Part shown: positions 25,158-34,671 of the stretch, piece by piece
Layout of the letters: the number at the start of each line of letters is the position of its first letter
Position numbering within the stretch: the stretch's first letter is position 1
DNA from: an uncultured Clostridia bacterium
GTDB taxonomy: Bacteria; Bacillota; Clostridia; Oscillospirales; Acutalibacteraceae
DNA length: 42,900 bases
Reading direction: 5' to 3'
Assembly: GCA_947631705.1 (NCBI GenBank)
Contig: CANRMJ010000010.1
Location: 1-42,900, forward strand
Made by a program: the position numbers and the translations under genes
Notes under the pieces: model-generated
Told to the model about the DNA's origin: nothing
Database searches by the model: none
The model's input: only the letters and a program-made list of their open reading frames with translations

Positions 25158-26426
25158 TCAGTAATTCAGATAAGGCGCGTATTTCTGAATTTTAGCTCGA
25201 AATTCGGAATAATTTGACGCCGTGTAGAGATTTCTGTCTATATCATGGAAAAAGAAATAATAATCTGTTTCTTCGGGATTAAGGGCGGCGTCTATCGCTT
25301 TAAGACCGGGATTACAAATCGGTCCTTCCGGCAAACCAACAACGGTTGAACTTGTGTTTGTATTATAGTATTTAAGATAATAATCAGCCGTGTGCGCGGA
25401 AGTTGAAGAAAGCGAAGGCGCAACCTTGTTATTTATATAATCTGAAGTTGACTGGCAGCCGAGTGACGGATAATTTGCTTTGTCTTTTAAACGGTTTTCA
25501 ATAACTGACGCGATAATCGGCATCTGCTCGTTGTCGCCCGCCTCAGCTTGAACGATTGAGGCTATCGTCATAATTTCATACATTGAAAAGCCGAGCTCCT
25601 CGGCGCGTTTTCTGTATGCCTCGGGTATTTTTTCTTCAGTATTTTCAAGGAATTTGGATACGGCGCCCGATGCGCTCATACCAACATAAAAGTCGTAGGT
25701 ATCGGGAAACAGAAAGCCCTCAAGCCTATAAGGAACTGTATCCTTTGCCTGTAAATTTGACACAAGTGAATAGGAAAACTGCGTTGACTCAATAACCGAA
25801 ATTAAAGAAGCTCTGTCGCAGACCTCATTATTAGCAAGCCTTTCAACAATATCCGCAGTTGTAAAGCCCTCGGGTATTGTTACGCGAACAACCTCGCTTG
25901 TATCAGGCTGCCCCCTCATTGCAACAAGCATATTTTCAAGACCCATTTTTCCGTTTAGATAGTACATTCCGGGTTCATAAGGACCTTGTACGGGGCTGTT
26001 ATTGATTACAAGCGTTTCAAGCGAAACAAACAGCTTGCAGAAATTTTTGCAGGTAATAAGATCATTATCGGCAAGAATATCAACAGCCTCCTTTGGGCTT
26101 GTGATTTGTTCGCTGTAGCTTACTGTTACCGACGACTGTGTTTTCGTGATTCCGAAAATATCGTTAAGGCAAAAAATAGCGTAAACGGATAACACCATAG
26201 ATACCGCAATAACAATAATAAAAAACACATACGTTGACGCAACCGATGTTGCGGAGGATTTTTTTTGCGCACGTCTTTTTGCAGCCAAAGATGCGTCTTT
26301 AGCCGCCTTTTTTTCATTTTTGATTTTTTTGGAAAAATCCTCGTTTGAAAAATAAACGTCGTTTCTGTCGGTATCGGAATCAACAGGATTTATACCCGTT
26401 TCGGCGTTTTTTTTGTTTTCAGGCAT
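25158..26426 (-). CDS. mltG: Endolytic murein transglycosylase MltG
   Basis: MltG cuts nascent glycan strands at the membrane and limits their length. An N-terminal cytosolic, lysine-rich tail (residues 1-60) precedes one membrane helix at 64-88. The YceG domain has VTIPEGFTTADIVERLA, then RLEGFLFPDTYDFY at 234-247, and the catalytic glutamate E295 in ASIVQAEAGDNEQMP. The closing motif is TYNTNTSSTVVGLPEGPICNP-like, near residue 370. At 422 aa it is a little longer than E. coli MltG because of the cytosolic tail. Confidence 0.95.
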   Translation of the reverse strand: MPENKKNAETGINPVDSDTDRNDVYFSNEDFSKKIKNEKKAAKDASLAAKRRAQKKSSATSVASTYVFFIIVIAVSMVLSVYAIFCLNDIFGITKTQSSVTVSYSEQITSPKEAVDILADNDLITCKNFCKLFVSLETLVINNSPVQGPYEPGMYYLNGKMGLENMLVAMRGQPDTSEVVRVTIPEGFTTADIVERLANNEVCDRASLISVIESTQFSYSLVSNLQAKDTVPYRLEGFLFPDTYDFYVGMSASGAVSKFLENTEEKIPEAYRKRAEELGFSMYEIMTIASIVQAEAGDNEQMPIIASVIENRLKDKANYPSLGCQSTSDYINNKVAPSLSSTSAHTADYYLKYYNTNTSSTVVGLPEGPICNPGLKAIDAALNPEETDYYFFFHDIDRNLYTASNYSEFRAKIQKYAPYLNY

Positions 26427-26437
26427 ATTGATCCCCC

Positions 26438-26995
26438 TTACACTTCTATAATTTTATCCTCGGTAAACACAAAATTCACCGCTTTATCATATTCATCACA
26501 AGGCAAACGGTTCATTAAAAAATCATTATAGCACAAACCAACTGAAATTGAATTAAATTTTTGTAAATATCTGTCATAATAGCCTTTTCCGTATCCGAGC
26601 CTGTATCCCTTTAAATCATATGAAAAAGCCGGAACAATGCAAACGGCGTTTGTAAAATCGCAGACTTTTGCGCATATATCTGTTTTCGGCTCTCTTATTC
26701 CGAAAAAGCCTGTTTCAATATCGGAAAATGACTTAACATAGTAAAAAGCCATATTTCCGTTTTCATCGGTGCATTTAGGAAGCGCAACGGTCTTTGAATC
26801 AGTAAAGGCGGTTTTCAAAATCAAATCTGTGCTGATTTCATTTTCAAGAGACGCATAGCATAATATTTGCGACGCGTTTTTATAGAGCTGTGAACACAAA
26901 AAATTTCTGCAAATCATTGTGTCTTTTTCGGACTTGTTTGCAATTTGCTTTCTCATAGCTCTAAAGTGTTTTCTGAATTCGTTTTTTATCTGCAT
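26438..26995 (-). CDS. 5-formyltetrahydrofolate cyclo-ligase
   Basis: This enzyme converts 5-formyl-THF to 5,10-methenyl-THF with ATP, returning a storage folate to the one-carbon pool. The 185-aa protein begins with an R/K-rich helix (KNEFRKHFRAMRKQI), and its nucleotide/folate-binding motif GYRLGYGKGYYDRYL occurs around residue 135. Its start overlaps the DJ-1 family gene's stop by 10 bp. The product supports formyl-Met and purine synthesis. Family symbols vary (fthC, ygfA, fau), so I give none. Confidence 0.93.
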   Translation of the reverse strand: MQIKNEFRKHFRAMRKQIANKSEKDTMICRNFLCSQLYKNASQILCYASLENEISTDLILKTAFTDSKTVALPKCTDENGNMAFYYVKSFSDIETGFFGIREPKTDICAKVCDFTNAVCIVPAFSYDLKGYRLGYGKGYYDRYLQKFNSISVGLCYNDFLMNRLPCDEYDKAVNFVFTEDKIIEV

Positions 26996-27525
26996 TGTAT
27001 AGATTTCTTAATTGAATCGGCAATATCCTCGCCAACAAGCTCCTTAACGATTTCAAGACCGAATTCAACTGAAACGCCCGCTCCTTTTGCGGTAATGTAA
27101 TCACCGTCGGTAACAACGTGCTCATCGGAAATTTGGGCACCTTGAAGAGTTTCCTCAAATCCGGGATAGCACACGGCTTTTTTGCCGCGCAGAAGATTTT
27201 TGTGACCAAGCAGCGAAGGGCCGGCGCATATTGCGCAAATGAGAGCTCCGCACTCTGCCGCCTCGTCTAACACAGACTGAACAAAAGACGATTTTTCAAG
27301 ATTGATCACACCCTGACTGCCGCCGGGAATAATAACAGCCTCAACATCGGTGAATTCAAATTCACTCGCTGTTATATCGGCAGTTACGGGAATTCCGCAA
27401 GATGAAGTCACAACCTTTGAATAAACGCCTACCGTTGTAACACCCACGTTTGCGCGTCTGAGCATATCAACAGGCGCCATTGCCTCGATAATTTCAAAAC
27501 CGTCTGCAAGAAATTCGTAAACCAT
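26986..27525 (-). CDS. DJ-1/PfpI-family protein
   Basis: The 179-aa protein belongs to the DJ-1/ThiJ clade. It has the N-terminal motif FLADGFEIIEAMAPVDMLRRA and the nucleophile elbow CAICAGPSLLG with reactive Cys100. Members act as glyoxalase III or deglycase-like enzymes against methylglyoxal, and the exact activity is debated. It is part of the overlapping gene chain between rpoD and mltG, starting 2 bp after the GNAT gene stop and overlapping the folate cyclo-ligase gene by 10 bp. Confidence 0.9.
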   Translation of the reverse strand: MVYEFLADGFEIIEAMAPVDMLRRANVGVTTVGVYSKVVTSSCGIPVTADITASEFEFTDVEAVIIPGGSQGVINLEKSSFVQSVLDEAAECGALICAICAGPSLLGHKNLLRGKKAVCYPGFEETLQGAQISDEHVVTDGDYITAKGAGVSVEFGLEIVKELVGEDIADSIKKSIQCR

Positions 27526-27527
27526 AA

Positions 27528-28052
27528 CTATCTCTCCTCGTTAAATTTAAAGCCGGTGCCGCCGTTGGGCAGCTTAACTTTTGAATATATCATACCTTTG
27601 GGGCAATCATATTCGCTGCCCTCATATAGATATTCAATAATATCTTTATCCTCGTCAAATATGATTTTTTCGTTGTATTTGCCTTCAGAATAAAGTTTTA
27701 CGGTGAACCCAAGCCTTGAATAATAATTAAAAAGATTATCATTGGCGGGAATCAGCCACAAAAAATCGCCCATATATTTTTTTGCCTCCTCAACAAGCGA
27801 TGAGGCATAACCGTTATTTCTGCTCGTTTTTCTTGTGCAAACGGCATACACATATTTTCCGCTGAAACCGCAGTATGAACAGTCAACAAGAAAGAGCATG
27901 GATTGAATTTCACCGCTGTTAAACAGAGCGAGGCAGCTTTTATGTTTGCAATTTTTCAGAAAAAACTCAATTTCTTCAATACTGTCGCCGAAAACTTCAG
28001 ACCAAAGCGCGGTAATCTGACCGTTATCCCTTGTAAACTTAATCTCCGTCAT
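27528..28052 (-). CDS. GNAT-family N-acetyltransferase
   Basis: This 174-aa protein has a GNAT core: the beta-4 strand GKYVYAVCTRKTSRNNGYAS carries the acetyl-CoA pyrophosphate-binding segment (usually Q/RxxGxG/A, here SRNNGYA), followed by LVEEAKKYM and a FYSRLGF-like ending (NYYSRLGFTV). The substrate cannot be told. It overlaps the DUF2156 gene by 14 bp, and DUF2156 proteins are themselves built of GNAT-like folds, so the pair may act on related aminoacyl or acyl substrates. That link is speculative. Confidence 0.85.
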   Translation of the reverse strand: MTEIKFTRDNGQITALWSEVFGDSIEEIEFFLKNCKHKSCLALFNSGEIQSMLFLVDCSYCGFSGKYVYAVCTRKTSRNNGYASSLVEEAKKYMGDFLWLIPANDNLFNYYSRLGFTVKLYSEGKYNEKIIFDEDKDIIEYLYEGSEYDCPKGMIYSKVKLPNGGTGFKFNEER

Positions 28053-28932
28053 AAACAGCAGTTTCCTTTTTAAGCCATAAACAAGGATGATAGGATTGTT
28101 TTGCCTTTCTCAGTCCTTCAAGCCCCATATCCTCTTCCCTGTTAACATATTCATATCCGAGTTCACGCAGCCTTTTCGCAAATTCCTGATTTATAATTGC
28201 ATAGGCGCCGTTGATTTCGGCAGGAGCCTTTTCAAAATGAGAAATAAAGCATGAATCATTAAGCGCCTCACCGTAAGTGTAGGCTATTGCCTTAGAATTT
28301 ACCCTGATGATTCCGCCGAAAAACCCGAGTTCTTTATAATTTTCAAATCCTGAAAGAACCGCGTCAAATTCAAGAGAGTAATCGGAATCGTTTTCGTCTT
28401 TATCATATATCCAATTTGTGTGGAGATCTATGCAATCGGAAATATTTTTTTCATTTATTTCCTCGTAGCTCCAGTCAGGATTATTTCTTTTAAAGTTGGC
28501 AACGTGATTTCTCTTGCCATGATATTTTTTGCCTTTTAAATCCGCCAAATCGGAAACATTGTAAATATAGTCGTTATTGCCGTCGTCATAATCATATCGG
28601 AATTTTTTCGGAAAACACTCTTCAAGCATCTCTTTATAGCTCTCGGTAACACCGTAAATTTTAGGTGTTATCCCAAGGGATTTTGCATCGTCTATTATCT
28701 GCAAAACGGCATCTTTAAAATCTCCGTTTCCAATGGGAAGAGAATATGAATAGTCATTCTTTCCCCATCGGCAAATAAAGAAATCCTTATAACGCGCAAT
28801 CTTTGTGCTGTAAGCGGTACGCCACACAAAAACACTTCCGAAGGCATACTCATAACTCATACTGTGCGCTTTGGAAAAACATTCCTTTACCCAATTTTTA
28901 TCTTCTATCTCGGGAGTTTTAAAATTCAGCAT
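28039..28932 (-). CDS. DUF2156 (LPG-synthase C-terminal-like) protein
   Basis: This 297-aa cytosolic protein matches DUF2156, the aminoacyl-transferase-like fold found at the C-terminus of phosphatidylglycerol lysyltransferases (MprF). Here it stands alone, with no membrane helices. Visible landmarks are the start WVKECFSKAHSMSYEYAFGS, FVWRTAY, KKYHGKRNHVANFKRNNP, and near the end YEYVNREEDMGLEGLRKAK. Stand-alone members may move acyl or amino-acid groups from tRNA, but none is well characterised, so I assign only the fold. It overlaps tmk by 7 bp and the GNAT gene by 14 bp. Confidence 0.85.
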   Translation of the reverse strand: MLNFKTPEIEDKNWVKECFSKAHSMSYEYAFGSVFVWRTAYSTKIARYKDFFICRWGKNDYSYSLPIGNGDFKDAVLQIIDDAKSLGITPKIYGVTESYKEMLEECFPKKFRYDYDDGNNDYIYNVSDLADLKGKKYHGKRNHVANFKRNNPDWSYEEINEKNISDCIDLHTNWIYDKDENDSDYSLEFDAVLSGFENYKELGFFGGIIRVNSKAIAYTYGEALNDSCFISHFEKAPAEINGAYAIINQEFAKRLRELGYEYVNREEDMGLEGLRKAKQSYHPCLWLKKETAVYDGD

Positions 28933-29591
28933 AAATCCTCTTCAATCAGTTCAACAATTTTATTATGTATTTCATCTATATTCAGCGGGTTTTTTCCGTC
29001 TGAACACTCAACCACTTTCCAACCCTGTTTGCGGGCGGCGTATAACGCCGAATCACGGCATTTTTTAAGGAACTCAACATCAACCTCGTGAACGTCCTTT
29101 TTACCCTCGTCCCCGCCGTACCGCTGCGACATCAGGCGCTGGGATATCTCCACGGGCATATCAAGAAAAATCACCTTGCTCGGCTTAGGGATTCCGATTT
29201 TATTATATTCAAAATCGGAGCTCCATTCAAGATAGGAATCCCAGCCGTCTTTTGGGATTTTTTCCATTTGATATATGAGGTTGGAAGTTGCGTATCTGTC
29301 TGCAAGTATCAACGTGCCGCCTTCATAATCGTTTTTCCAATTGAGTTTATACGAAGCGAACCTGTCTACCGCATAAAACGCTCCGGCCGCGTAGGCGTTT
29401 ACATCATCGGCGTTTTTTCCGAAACGGCCGCCGAGATACATTTTAACAAGCGTGCTTGACGGACTGTCGTAATCCGGCAGTTTAATTTTTTTATATTTAA
29501 TTTGTCTGTTAAAAAAATATTCTTCAAGCTTTTTAATTTGCGTTGATTTTCCGCTGCCGTCAAGGCCTTCTATAATAATTAATTTTCGCAT
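28926..29591 (-). CDS. tmk: Thymidylate kinase
   Basis: Tmk phosphorylates dTMP to dTDP for DNA synthesis. The 221-aa protein has the P-loop EGLDGSGKST at about residues 8-17, the catalytic region LADRYATSNLIYQ (DRY motif) and a lid with SQRLMSQRYGGDEGKKDVHE. It overlaps the DUF896 gene by 13 bp. Position downstream of dnaG-rpoD places nucleotide supply with replication initiation. Confidence 0.93.
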   Translation of the reverse strand: MRKLIIIEGLDGSGKSTQIKKLEEYFFNRQIKYKKIKLPDYDSPSSTLVKMYLGGRFGKNADDVNAYAAGAFYAVDRFASYKLNWKNDYEGGTLILADRYATSNLIYQMEKIPKDGWDSYLEWSSDFEYNKIGIPKPSKVIFLDMPVEISQRLMSQRYGGDEGKKDVHEVDVEFLKKCRDSALYAARKQGWKVVECSDGKNPLNIDEIHNKIVELIEEDLC

Positions 29592-29797
29592 TTGTTTTTT
29601 CTTGTAACTTTCCGTTTATTTCCCTTTTCGTCAACGATATAAGTGTTTTCAAGCTGCGAAGTAAGGCTTTGCTTAAAGCTGTCTATATAAATCCTTCGCA
29701 GCCTTGCCTGCTCTTCTTTTTCGTCTTCGGTTAATCCTTCCGCCTTTGCTTTATGAGCAAGTTCGTTGATTCTTTTAATTTGTTCTTCAGTAACCAT
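29579..29797 (-). CDS. DUF896 (YnzC-type) small protein
   Basis: This 72-aa protein matches DUF896: IKRINELAHKAKAEGLTEDE, then KEEQARLRRIYIDSFK and a charged C-terminal tail. B. subtilis YnzC forms a two-helix hairpin and is of uncertain function, linked by name to the SOS region. The ATG shares one base with the rpoD stop (TGATG) and the end overlaps tmk by 13 bp, so translation is probably coupled on both sides. Confidence 0.9.
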   Translation of the reverse strand: MVTEEQIKRINELAHKAKAEGLTEDEKEEQARLRRIYIDSFKQSLTSQLENTYIVDEKGNKRKVTRKNKCEN

Positions 29798-30927
29798 CAG
29801 TCCAAAAAGTCCTTCAATTTTTTACTTCTGCTCGGGTGGCGCAGTTTTCTGAGCGCCTTTGCCTCAATCTGACGTATGCGCTCGCGGGTAACGTTAAACA
29901 CTCTGCCAACCTCTTCAAGCGTTTTGGGATTTCCATCTTCAAGACCGAATCTCAGAGCAAGCACCTTTTCTTCTCTCGGTGTGAGCGTTTTAAGCACATC
30001 GGCAAGCTGCTCTTTAAGGAGGCTGATAGACGCGGCGTCAGCGGGAGCAAGAGCGTCATCATCGGGAATGAAATCACCGAGATGGGAATCTTCCTCTTCG
30101 CCGATGGGCGTTTCAAGTGAAACGGGTTCCTGAGCAACACGCAGAATTTCTCTTACCCTGTCGGTCGGCATTTCAAGGAAATCGGCAATTTCCTCAGGTG
30201 TGGGCTCCTTTCCGTTTTGGTGAAGAAGCTGACTGTTTGCCTTTTTAACTTTGTTTATTGTTTCAACCATATGAACAGGAATTCTTATGGTTCTTGCCTG
30301 GTCGGCTATGGCACGGGTGATTGCCTGCCTTATCCACCACGTTGCATAAGTTGAAAATTTAAAGCCTTTTGTGTAATCAAATTTATCAACCGCCTTGATA
30401 AGACCCATATTGCCCTCTTGAATTAAATCAAGAAACTGCATACCTCTGCCGACATATCTCTTTGCGATACTTACAACAAGACGGAGGTTTGCCTCAGCGA
30501 GTCTTTTTTTTGCAACAGGGTCATCATCTGCGATTCTGATGGCGTATTCAATTTCTTCCTCAGGAGTCAGAAGCGGAACGGTTCCGATTTCTTTAAGATA
30601 AACCTTTACGGGATCATCCATTGCCGCATTGTCGTTGGTTGCAACGCTTTCCGCGCCGTCTGTGTCCTTGGGTAATTCCACTTCAAGAGTGATCCCTTCA
30701 AGAGCCACTTCGGAAAAATCGTCTACAATGCTGATATTGGAGCCGTCAATCAAATCATTAAGCTTTTCAAGCTCGTCAACATCAAGATCAAGCTCAACGA
30801 TAAGATTGTCTATTTCCTGTGCCGTAAGATGACCAACGGCCTTTCCTTTTTCAACAAGCTTTTTAAAAGCGTTGTTTTTTCTTTCCTCTGATACCGGCTG
30901 TGTTGGTGAAAGATTGATTTTTTCCAT
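29797..30927 (-). CDS. rpoD: Primary sigma factor RpoD/SigA
   Basis: This is the housekeeping sigma factor. The 376-aa protein has a region 1.1-like N-terminus, region 1.2 ([22 protein letters not shown]), region 2 with the -10 recognition and melting helix ([20 protein letters not shown]), region 3, and region 4.2 with the -35 helix-turn-helix ([20 protein letters not shown]). Length matches B. subtilis SigA (371). It directly follows dnaG, the conserved macromolecular-synthesis order, and shares one base with the DUF896 gene. Confidence 0.98.
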   Translation of the reverse strand: MEKINLSPTQPVSEERKNNAFKKLVEKGKAVGHLTAQEIDNLIVELDLDVDELEKLNDLIDGSNISIVDDFSEVALEGITLEVELPKDTDGAESVATNDNAAMDDPVKVYLKEIGTVPLLTPEEEIEYAIRIADDDPVAKKRLAEANLRLVVSIAKRYVGRGMQFLDLIQEGNMGLIKAVDKFDYTKGFKFSTYATWWIRQAITRAIADQARTIRIPVHMVETINKVKKANSQLLHQNGKEPTPEEIADFLEMPTDRVREILRVAQEPVSLETPIGEEEDSHLGDFIPDDDALAPADAASISLLKEQLADVLKTLTPREEKVLALRFGLEDGNPKTLEEVGRVFNVTRERIRQIEAKALRKLRHPSRSKKLKDFLD

Positions 30928-30944
30928 AAATAATTCTCCTCTTC

Positions 30945-32681
30945 TTATGTATTACCGAAAGCTCTGCGGAATTCATCATCATCCATATCAGACGCGGATT
31001 TTGCGCTGTTTTTTTTGTATTCTGATGAAACCGCGTTCAAGCAATCCGAAAACTCTTTTTTGGGATCAACGCTTTCCTTGCCCATTGCAACGATTCCCGA
31101 AAAACGTCCCGCCTCGTCAACAGTAAGCCTGTCTCCGAAATTAATTAGATCGTTATCGGTTCCGTTTTTAATATTTTCACAAACAAGGTCAAAAACTTTT
31201 CTTATAAAGCCCTGTGAAAGACAATCGGCGGAAAAATCATTAAGCAGCTTAAAGCAGTCAGGATATTTTATCAAAAGATAAATAAGCCGCTCCTCTGCTT
31301 TATATTTCTTCGCGGTGACCCCGCTTTCATAAGCAATTCTGCCGTTTTGCCTTATGCTGTCATTAACGATTTTTTTATATTTTGATTTTTTGCTTGCCAT
31401 ATCCATTCGATTTATATAATCATTAAGCTGAGCGGTAAAAGTGCGTTTGTCTATACCGAGCTCATCTGAAATTCTTGAAGAATACAAATCTCTTTCAACG
31501 GGAGATACTTCGGCAAGAGCCTTTATAACTTCATTAACAAAATCTATTTTTCCCTGAGTTGTGGAAAGATTATGCCTGTTTCTTATTTCAAGTATTGTGA
31601 ACTCAAGGTCGCTTGCGGCGCCCTCAAGCATTCCTCGAAATTTTTCAGCGCCAACGTTTTTTATAATTTCATCAGGATCTTTTCCGTATTGAAGCAAAGG
31701 CACTTTTATCTTAATATCGGTCTGTTTAAAAAGGCTCATTGCTTTTTTTACGGCGGTTTGCCCGGCGTCATCGGCGTCATATGCAAGTATAACCTCTTTT
31801 GCGTATCTGCAAATAAGTCTTACCTGTTCGCTTGTAAGAGCAGTTCCGCAGCCGGCAACAGCATTTGAGAATCCTGCTTGGTGCATTGCTATAACATCCA
31901 TATAGCCCTCACAGAGAATAAGACTGTCTTTACCGCTGTCCTTCGCGAAATTAAGAGCGAAAAGCTCATAAGTTTTCTTGTAAACGATAGTATCGCCTGT
32001 GTTTATATATTTAGGCTTGCTGTTGTCAAGCACTCTGCCGCCAAAAGCTATAACATTTCCTCTAACGTCGATAATAGGGGTCATAACGCGGTTTCGGAAC
32101 ACATCATAATATCCGCCGCGCGAGCTTTTTTTTATAAGACCGGCGTCCTGCATTTCAGATAGCGAAAAGCCCTTTTCTTTAAGATGATTCAACAGCTTGT
32201 CCATACTGTTCGGAGCAAAGCCGAGTCCAAACTTAACAACGGTGTTTTTGGTTAAGCCGCGATTACGGTAATATTGAAGTCCCGCAGAGCCCTCAGGGCT
32301 CATAAGATAAGAATGAAAGAAATTCGCGGCGGCTCTGTTTGCCTCCAATACACGGCGCTTTCTTTTTGAAAGGCTGTCATCAAAGCCATCGGCTGGCATC
32401 TGCATTCCGGCTCTTTCCGCAAGCGCCTTAACTGCGTCCGTATAATCAAGATTTTCTATTTTTCTTAAAAATGAAACGGCGTCTCCGCCAGCACCGCAGC
32501 CAAAGCAATAAAAGGACTGTGTTTCGGGATAAACAGTAAAGGACGGCGTTTTTTCATTGTGAAACGGGCATAGCCCAACCGCGGTTGAACCGCGCCGTTT
32601 AAGAGTTACATATGTTGAAATTATATCCTCAATATCTGTTCTGTATTTTAATTCCTGCAAAAAAGAATCGCTGAGCGGCAT
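30945..32681 (-). CDS. dnaG: DNA primase
   Basis: DnaG lays RNA primers at the replication fork. The 578-aa protein has the zinc-binding CHC2 domain with C38, H41, C59 and C62 (CPFH ... CFGC), the catalytic core, and the TOPRIM signature [16 protein letters not shown] around residue 257 with later acidic residues in [10 protein letters not shown] helicase-interaction C-terminal domain follows and is of usual length. It starts 18 bp after the dgt stop. Confidence 0.97.
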   Translation of the reverse strand: MPLSDSFLQELKYRTDIEDIISTYVTLKRRGSTAVGLCPFHNEKTPSFTVYPETQSFYCFGCGAGGDAVSFLRKIENLDYTDAVKALAERAGMQMPADGFDDSLSKRKRRVLEANRAAANFFHSYLMSPEGSAGLQYYRNRGLTKNTVVKFGLGFAPNSMDKLLNHLKEKGFSLSEMQDAGLIKKSSRGGYYDVFRNRVMTPIIDVRGNVIAFGGRVLDNSKPKYINTGDTIVYKKTYELFALNFAKDSGKDSLILCEGYMDVIAMHQAGFSNAVAGCGTALTSEQVRLICRYAKEVILAYDADDAGQTAVKKAMSLFKQTDIKIKVPLLQYGKDPDEIIKNVGAEKFRGMLEGAASDLEFTILEIRNRHNLSTTQGKIDFVNEVIKALAEVSPVERDLYSSRISDELGIDKRTFTAQLNDYINRMDMASKKSKYKKIVNDSIRQNGRIAYESGVTAKKYKAEERLIYLLIKYPDCFKLLNDFSADCLSQGFIRKVFDLVCENIKNGTDNDLINFGDRLTVDEAGRFSGIVAMGKESVDPKKEFSDCLNAVSSEYKKNSAKSASDMDDDEFRRAFGNT

Positions 32682-32699
32682 TGATTTCAGCTCCTTTCT

Positions 32700-33701
32700 T
32701 TAATCAATTTCAAATTTCGGAATAAACAAGTGATTAAATGTTTTAAGAGCATATGTATCGCTCATTCCCGCTATGTAATCGCAAACCGCTCTTTCAGTGC
32801 CCTCGCTTTCAGATATTTTAGCAAAAAGCTCCGGCATTATATCAGCGTTTTGAACGAAAAACAGATAAAGCTTTTCAATTATGTGAGCCGCCTTATCGTC
32901 CTCACGTCTGCAAATATCGCTTTTATAGACTTTCCTATACATAAATGCGTGAAGCTCCGAAAACGCCTCAAAGCATTCGCTGCTCATTTTAATTTCATCA
33001 TCGCTGTTTTCAACAACATTCAGCACAAGATTATTTATACGCTCCGATTTTCTGTTTCCGAGAGCGGCGCGAAGATGCGCAGGTATTTCTTCTTCTCGCA
33101 TTACTCCCGCTACAATAGCATCGTCTATATCATGGTTTATATAAGCGATCCTGTCTGCAAAACGAACGATCTGACCTTCAAGCGTGGCTGCCTTTTCACC
33201 GTCGGTGTGGCAGAGCATTCCGTTTATAACCTCGGCAGACAGATTCAGCCCTTTGCCGTTTTTTTCGATTTTTCTGACCACGCGCACACTCTGCTCATTG
33301 TGTTTAAAATCAATAGATGAAAGGTTTTTCAGCGCTCTTTCTCCGGCATGACCGAAAGGAGTGTGCCCCAAATCATGACCGAGAGAAACAGCCTCCGTTA
33401 GATCCTCGTTGAGCCGAAGCGCTCTTGCGATTGTTCTCGCTATCTGGGAAACTTCAAGCGTATGAGTAAGCCTTGTCCTGTAATGATCTCCGTTCGGAGC
33501 AAGAAACACCTGCGTTTTGTGCTTTAGCCGTCTGAAAGAATCGGAATGAATTATCCTGTCTCTGTCACGCTGAAAGCAGGTTCTTATAAAGCACTCTTCC
33601 TCGGGATTTTCGCGCCCTGCCGAATCCGCCGCAAAACAAGCCCTCTCTGACAGATTAAGTTTTTCCGCTTGCTCGGCACGTTCTCTGATAATTTTATCCA
33701 A
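32700..33701 (-). CDS. dgt: dNTP triphosphohydrolase (Dgt family)
   Basis: This HD-domain hydrolase cleaves dNTPs (dGTP in the type enzyme) to nucleoside and triphosphate. The 333-aa protein shows the metal-binding residues H80 in RTRLTHTLEV and H109-D110 in LGHDLGHTPFGHAGE, plus FRRLKHKTQV near the N-terminus. It heads the dnaG-rpoD operon, as in many Clostridia, linking dNTP pool control to replication. I see a TATAAT but no convincing -35 upstream, so the promoter is left unassigned. Confidence 0.95.
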   Translation of the reverse strand: MDKIIRERAEQAEKLNLSERACFAADSAGRENPEEECFIRTCFQRDRDRIIHSDSFRRLKHKTQVFLAPNGDHYRTRLTHTLEVSQIARTIARALRLNEDLTEAVSLGHDLGHTPFGHAGERALKNLSSIDFKHNEQSVRVVRKIEKNGKGLNLSAEVINGMLCHTDGEKAATLEGQIVRFADRIAYINHDIDDAIVAGVMREEEIPAHLRAALGNRKSERINNLVLNVVENSDDEIKMSSECFEAFSELHAFMYRKVYKSDICRREDDKAAHIIEKLYLFFVQNADIMPELFAKISESEGTERAVCDYIAGMSDTYALKTFNHLFIPKFEID

Positions 33702-33773
33702 AATACCACCTTTTTATTACCACACTTTATAATTATACGCAATATTGACTATAATCCCTTTAAAATTTTTGTC

Positions 33774-33802
33774 TTGACTGAAAATAAATTAAATATTATT
33801 AT
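33774..33802 (+). promoter_or_regulatory. Sigma-A promoter for the metallophosphoesterase gene
   Basis: TTGACT at 33774-33779, 17 bp, TATTAT at 33797-33802, within the divergent gap to dgt. The ATG at 33820 follows after GAGGTG, giving a very short leader. Confidence 0.55.
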
Positions 33803-33819
33803 CAAGATGAGGTGCTTTT

Positions 33820-34671
33820 ATGAAATATCTGATATCGTCATTGGCTGCGGCATTCATAATAATTGTTGCGGCAATCTTCTGCCACCGTCAAAATAATAAG
33901 ATAGATATCACGAAACACGTTGTTTACGGAAAAAACATAGTAAACGGCTTTAAAGTTGTTCATCTTTCCGATATGCATTCAAAGCCTTTTTTCAAGGTTG
34001 TTGAAAAAGTAAAGGAAATTGAGCCGGATGTTATTATGATAACGGGAGATTATATAAACGACAGAGAAAAAAATAAAGAAAAAATGCTTGAAATCGGCAG
34101 AGAACTGCTTAAAACAGCCCCGGTTTTCTATATAACAGGAAATCATGAAAGGCGGCTTGATGATTTCAACGGCTTGATGAACGAGCTTAAAAAAATCGGA
34201 TTTCACGTTCTTTTGAACGATATTTCCGAAGAAATAATCAAAGGAAATACGATAACAGTATTAGGTCTTGACGAAAACCAGGCAAATTTCAAGGATTATG
34301 CCGCAAGACGAAACGGAACGTTTAAATACAAAGATATGAGCCCTTATTTTAACGAATTAAATAAACACAGCGGGTTTAAAATCGTTTTAAGCCATTATCC
34401 CGAAAATTTTGAATTGGTTAAAGAAAATAATTATTCACAGTATGATTTTGATGTTCAGCTTTCCGGCCACGCGCACGGAGGTCAATTTATTTTGCCGTTT
34501 GCAGGTCCAGTTTTCAGCCCCGGTCAGGGATTATTTCCGAAATACGCTCGCGGCAGTTTCGGCACCCGTCCTAAGCTGATTGTGAGCCGAGGGCTCGGAA
34601 ACGCCGAATTTCCGCTGCGCCTTTTCAATCATCCCGAAATCATAGTTTTGGAAATTAAAAGAAAGCAATGA
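33820..34671 (+). CDS. Membrane-anchored metallophosphoesterase
   Basis: This 283-aa calcineurin-like phosphoesterase has an N-terminal membrane helix (residues 3-20). The metal-binding motifs are in order: D51 and H53 in LSDMHSK, D77 in TGDYIND, N108-H109 in GNHE, SHYPE, and GHAHGGQ. The family includes YkuE/YaeI-type proteins, some acting on lipid or UDP-sugar phosphates; the substrate is not evident. It is one of four plus-strand genes in the window. It ends exactly one base before the convergent yigZ-type gene ends, with no terminator between. Confidence 0.9.
   Translation: MKYLISSLAAAFIIIVAAIFCHRQNNKIDITKHVVYGKNIVNGFKVVHLSDMHSKPFFKVVEKVKEIEPDVIMITGDYINDREKNKEKMLEIGRELLKTAPVFYITGNHERRLDDFNGLMNELKKIGFHVLLNDISEEIIKGNTITVLGLDENQANFKDYAARRNGTFKYKDMSPYFNELNKHSGFKIVLSHYPENFELVKENNYSQYDFDVQLSGHAHGGQFILPFAGPVFSPGQGLFPKYARGSFGTRPKLIVSRGLGNAEFPLRLFNHPEIIVLEIKRKQ

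Noticed and set aside
32730-33320. 196-codon plus-strand open frame opposite dgt
   Set aside because: It lies entirely antisense to the clear dgt gene, has no ribosome-binding site and its translation shows no recognisable domain; frames opposite such AT-rich genes are often open by chance.
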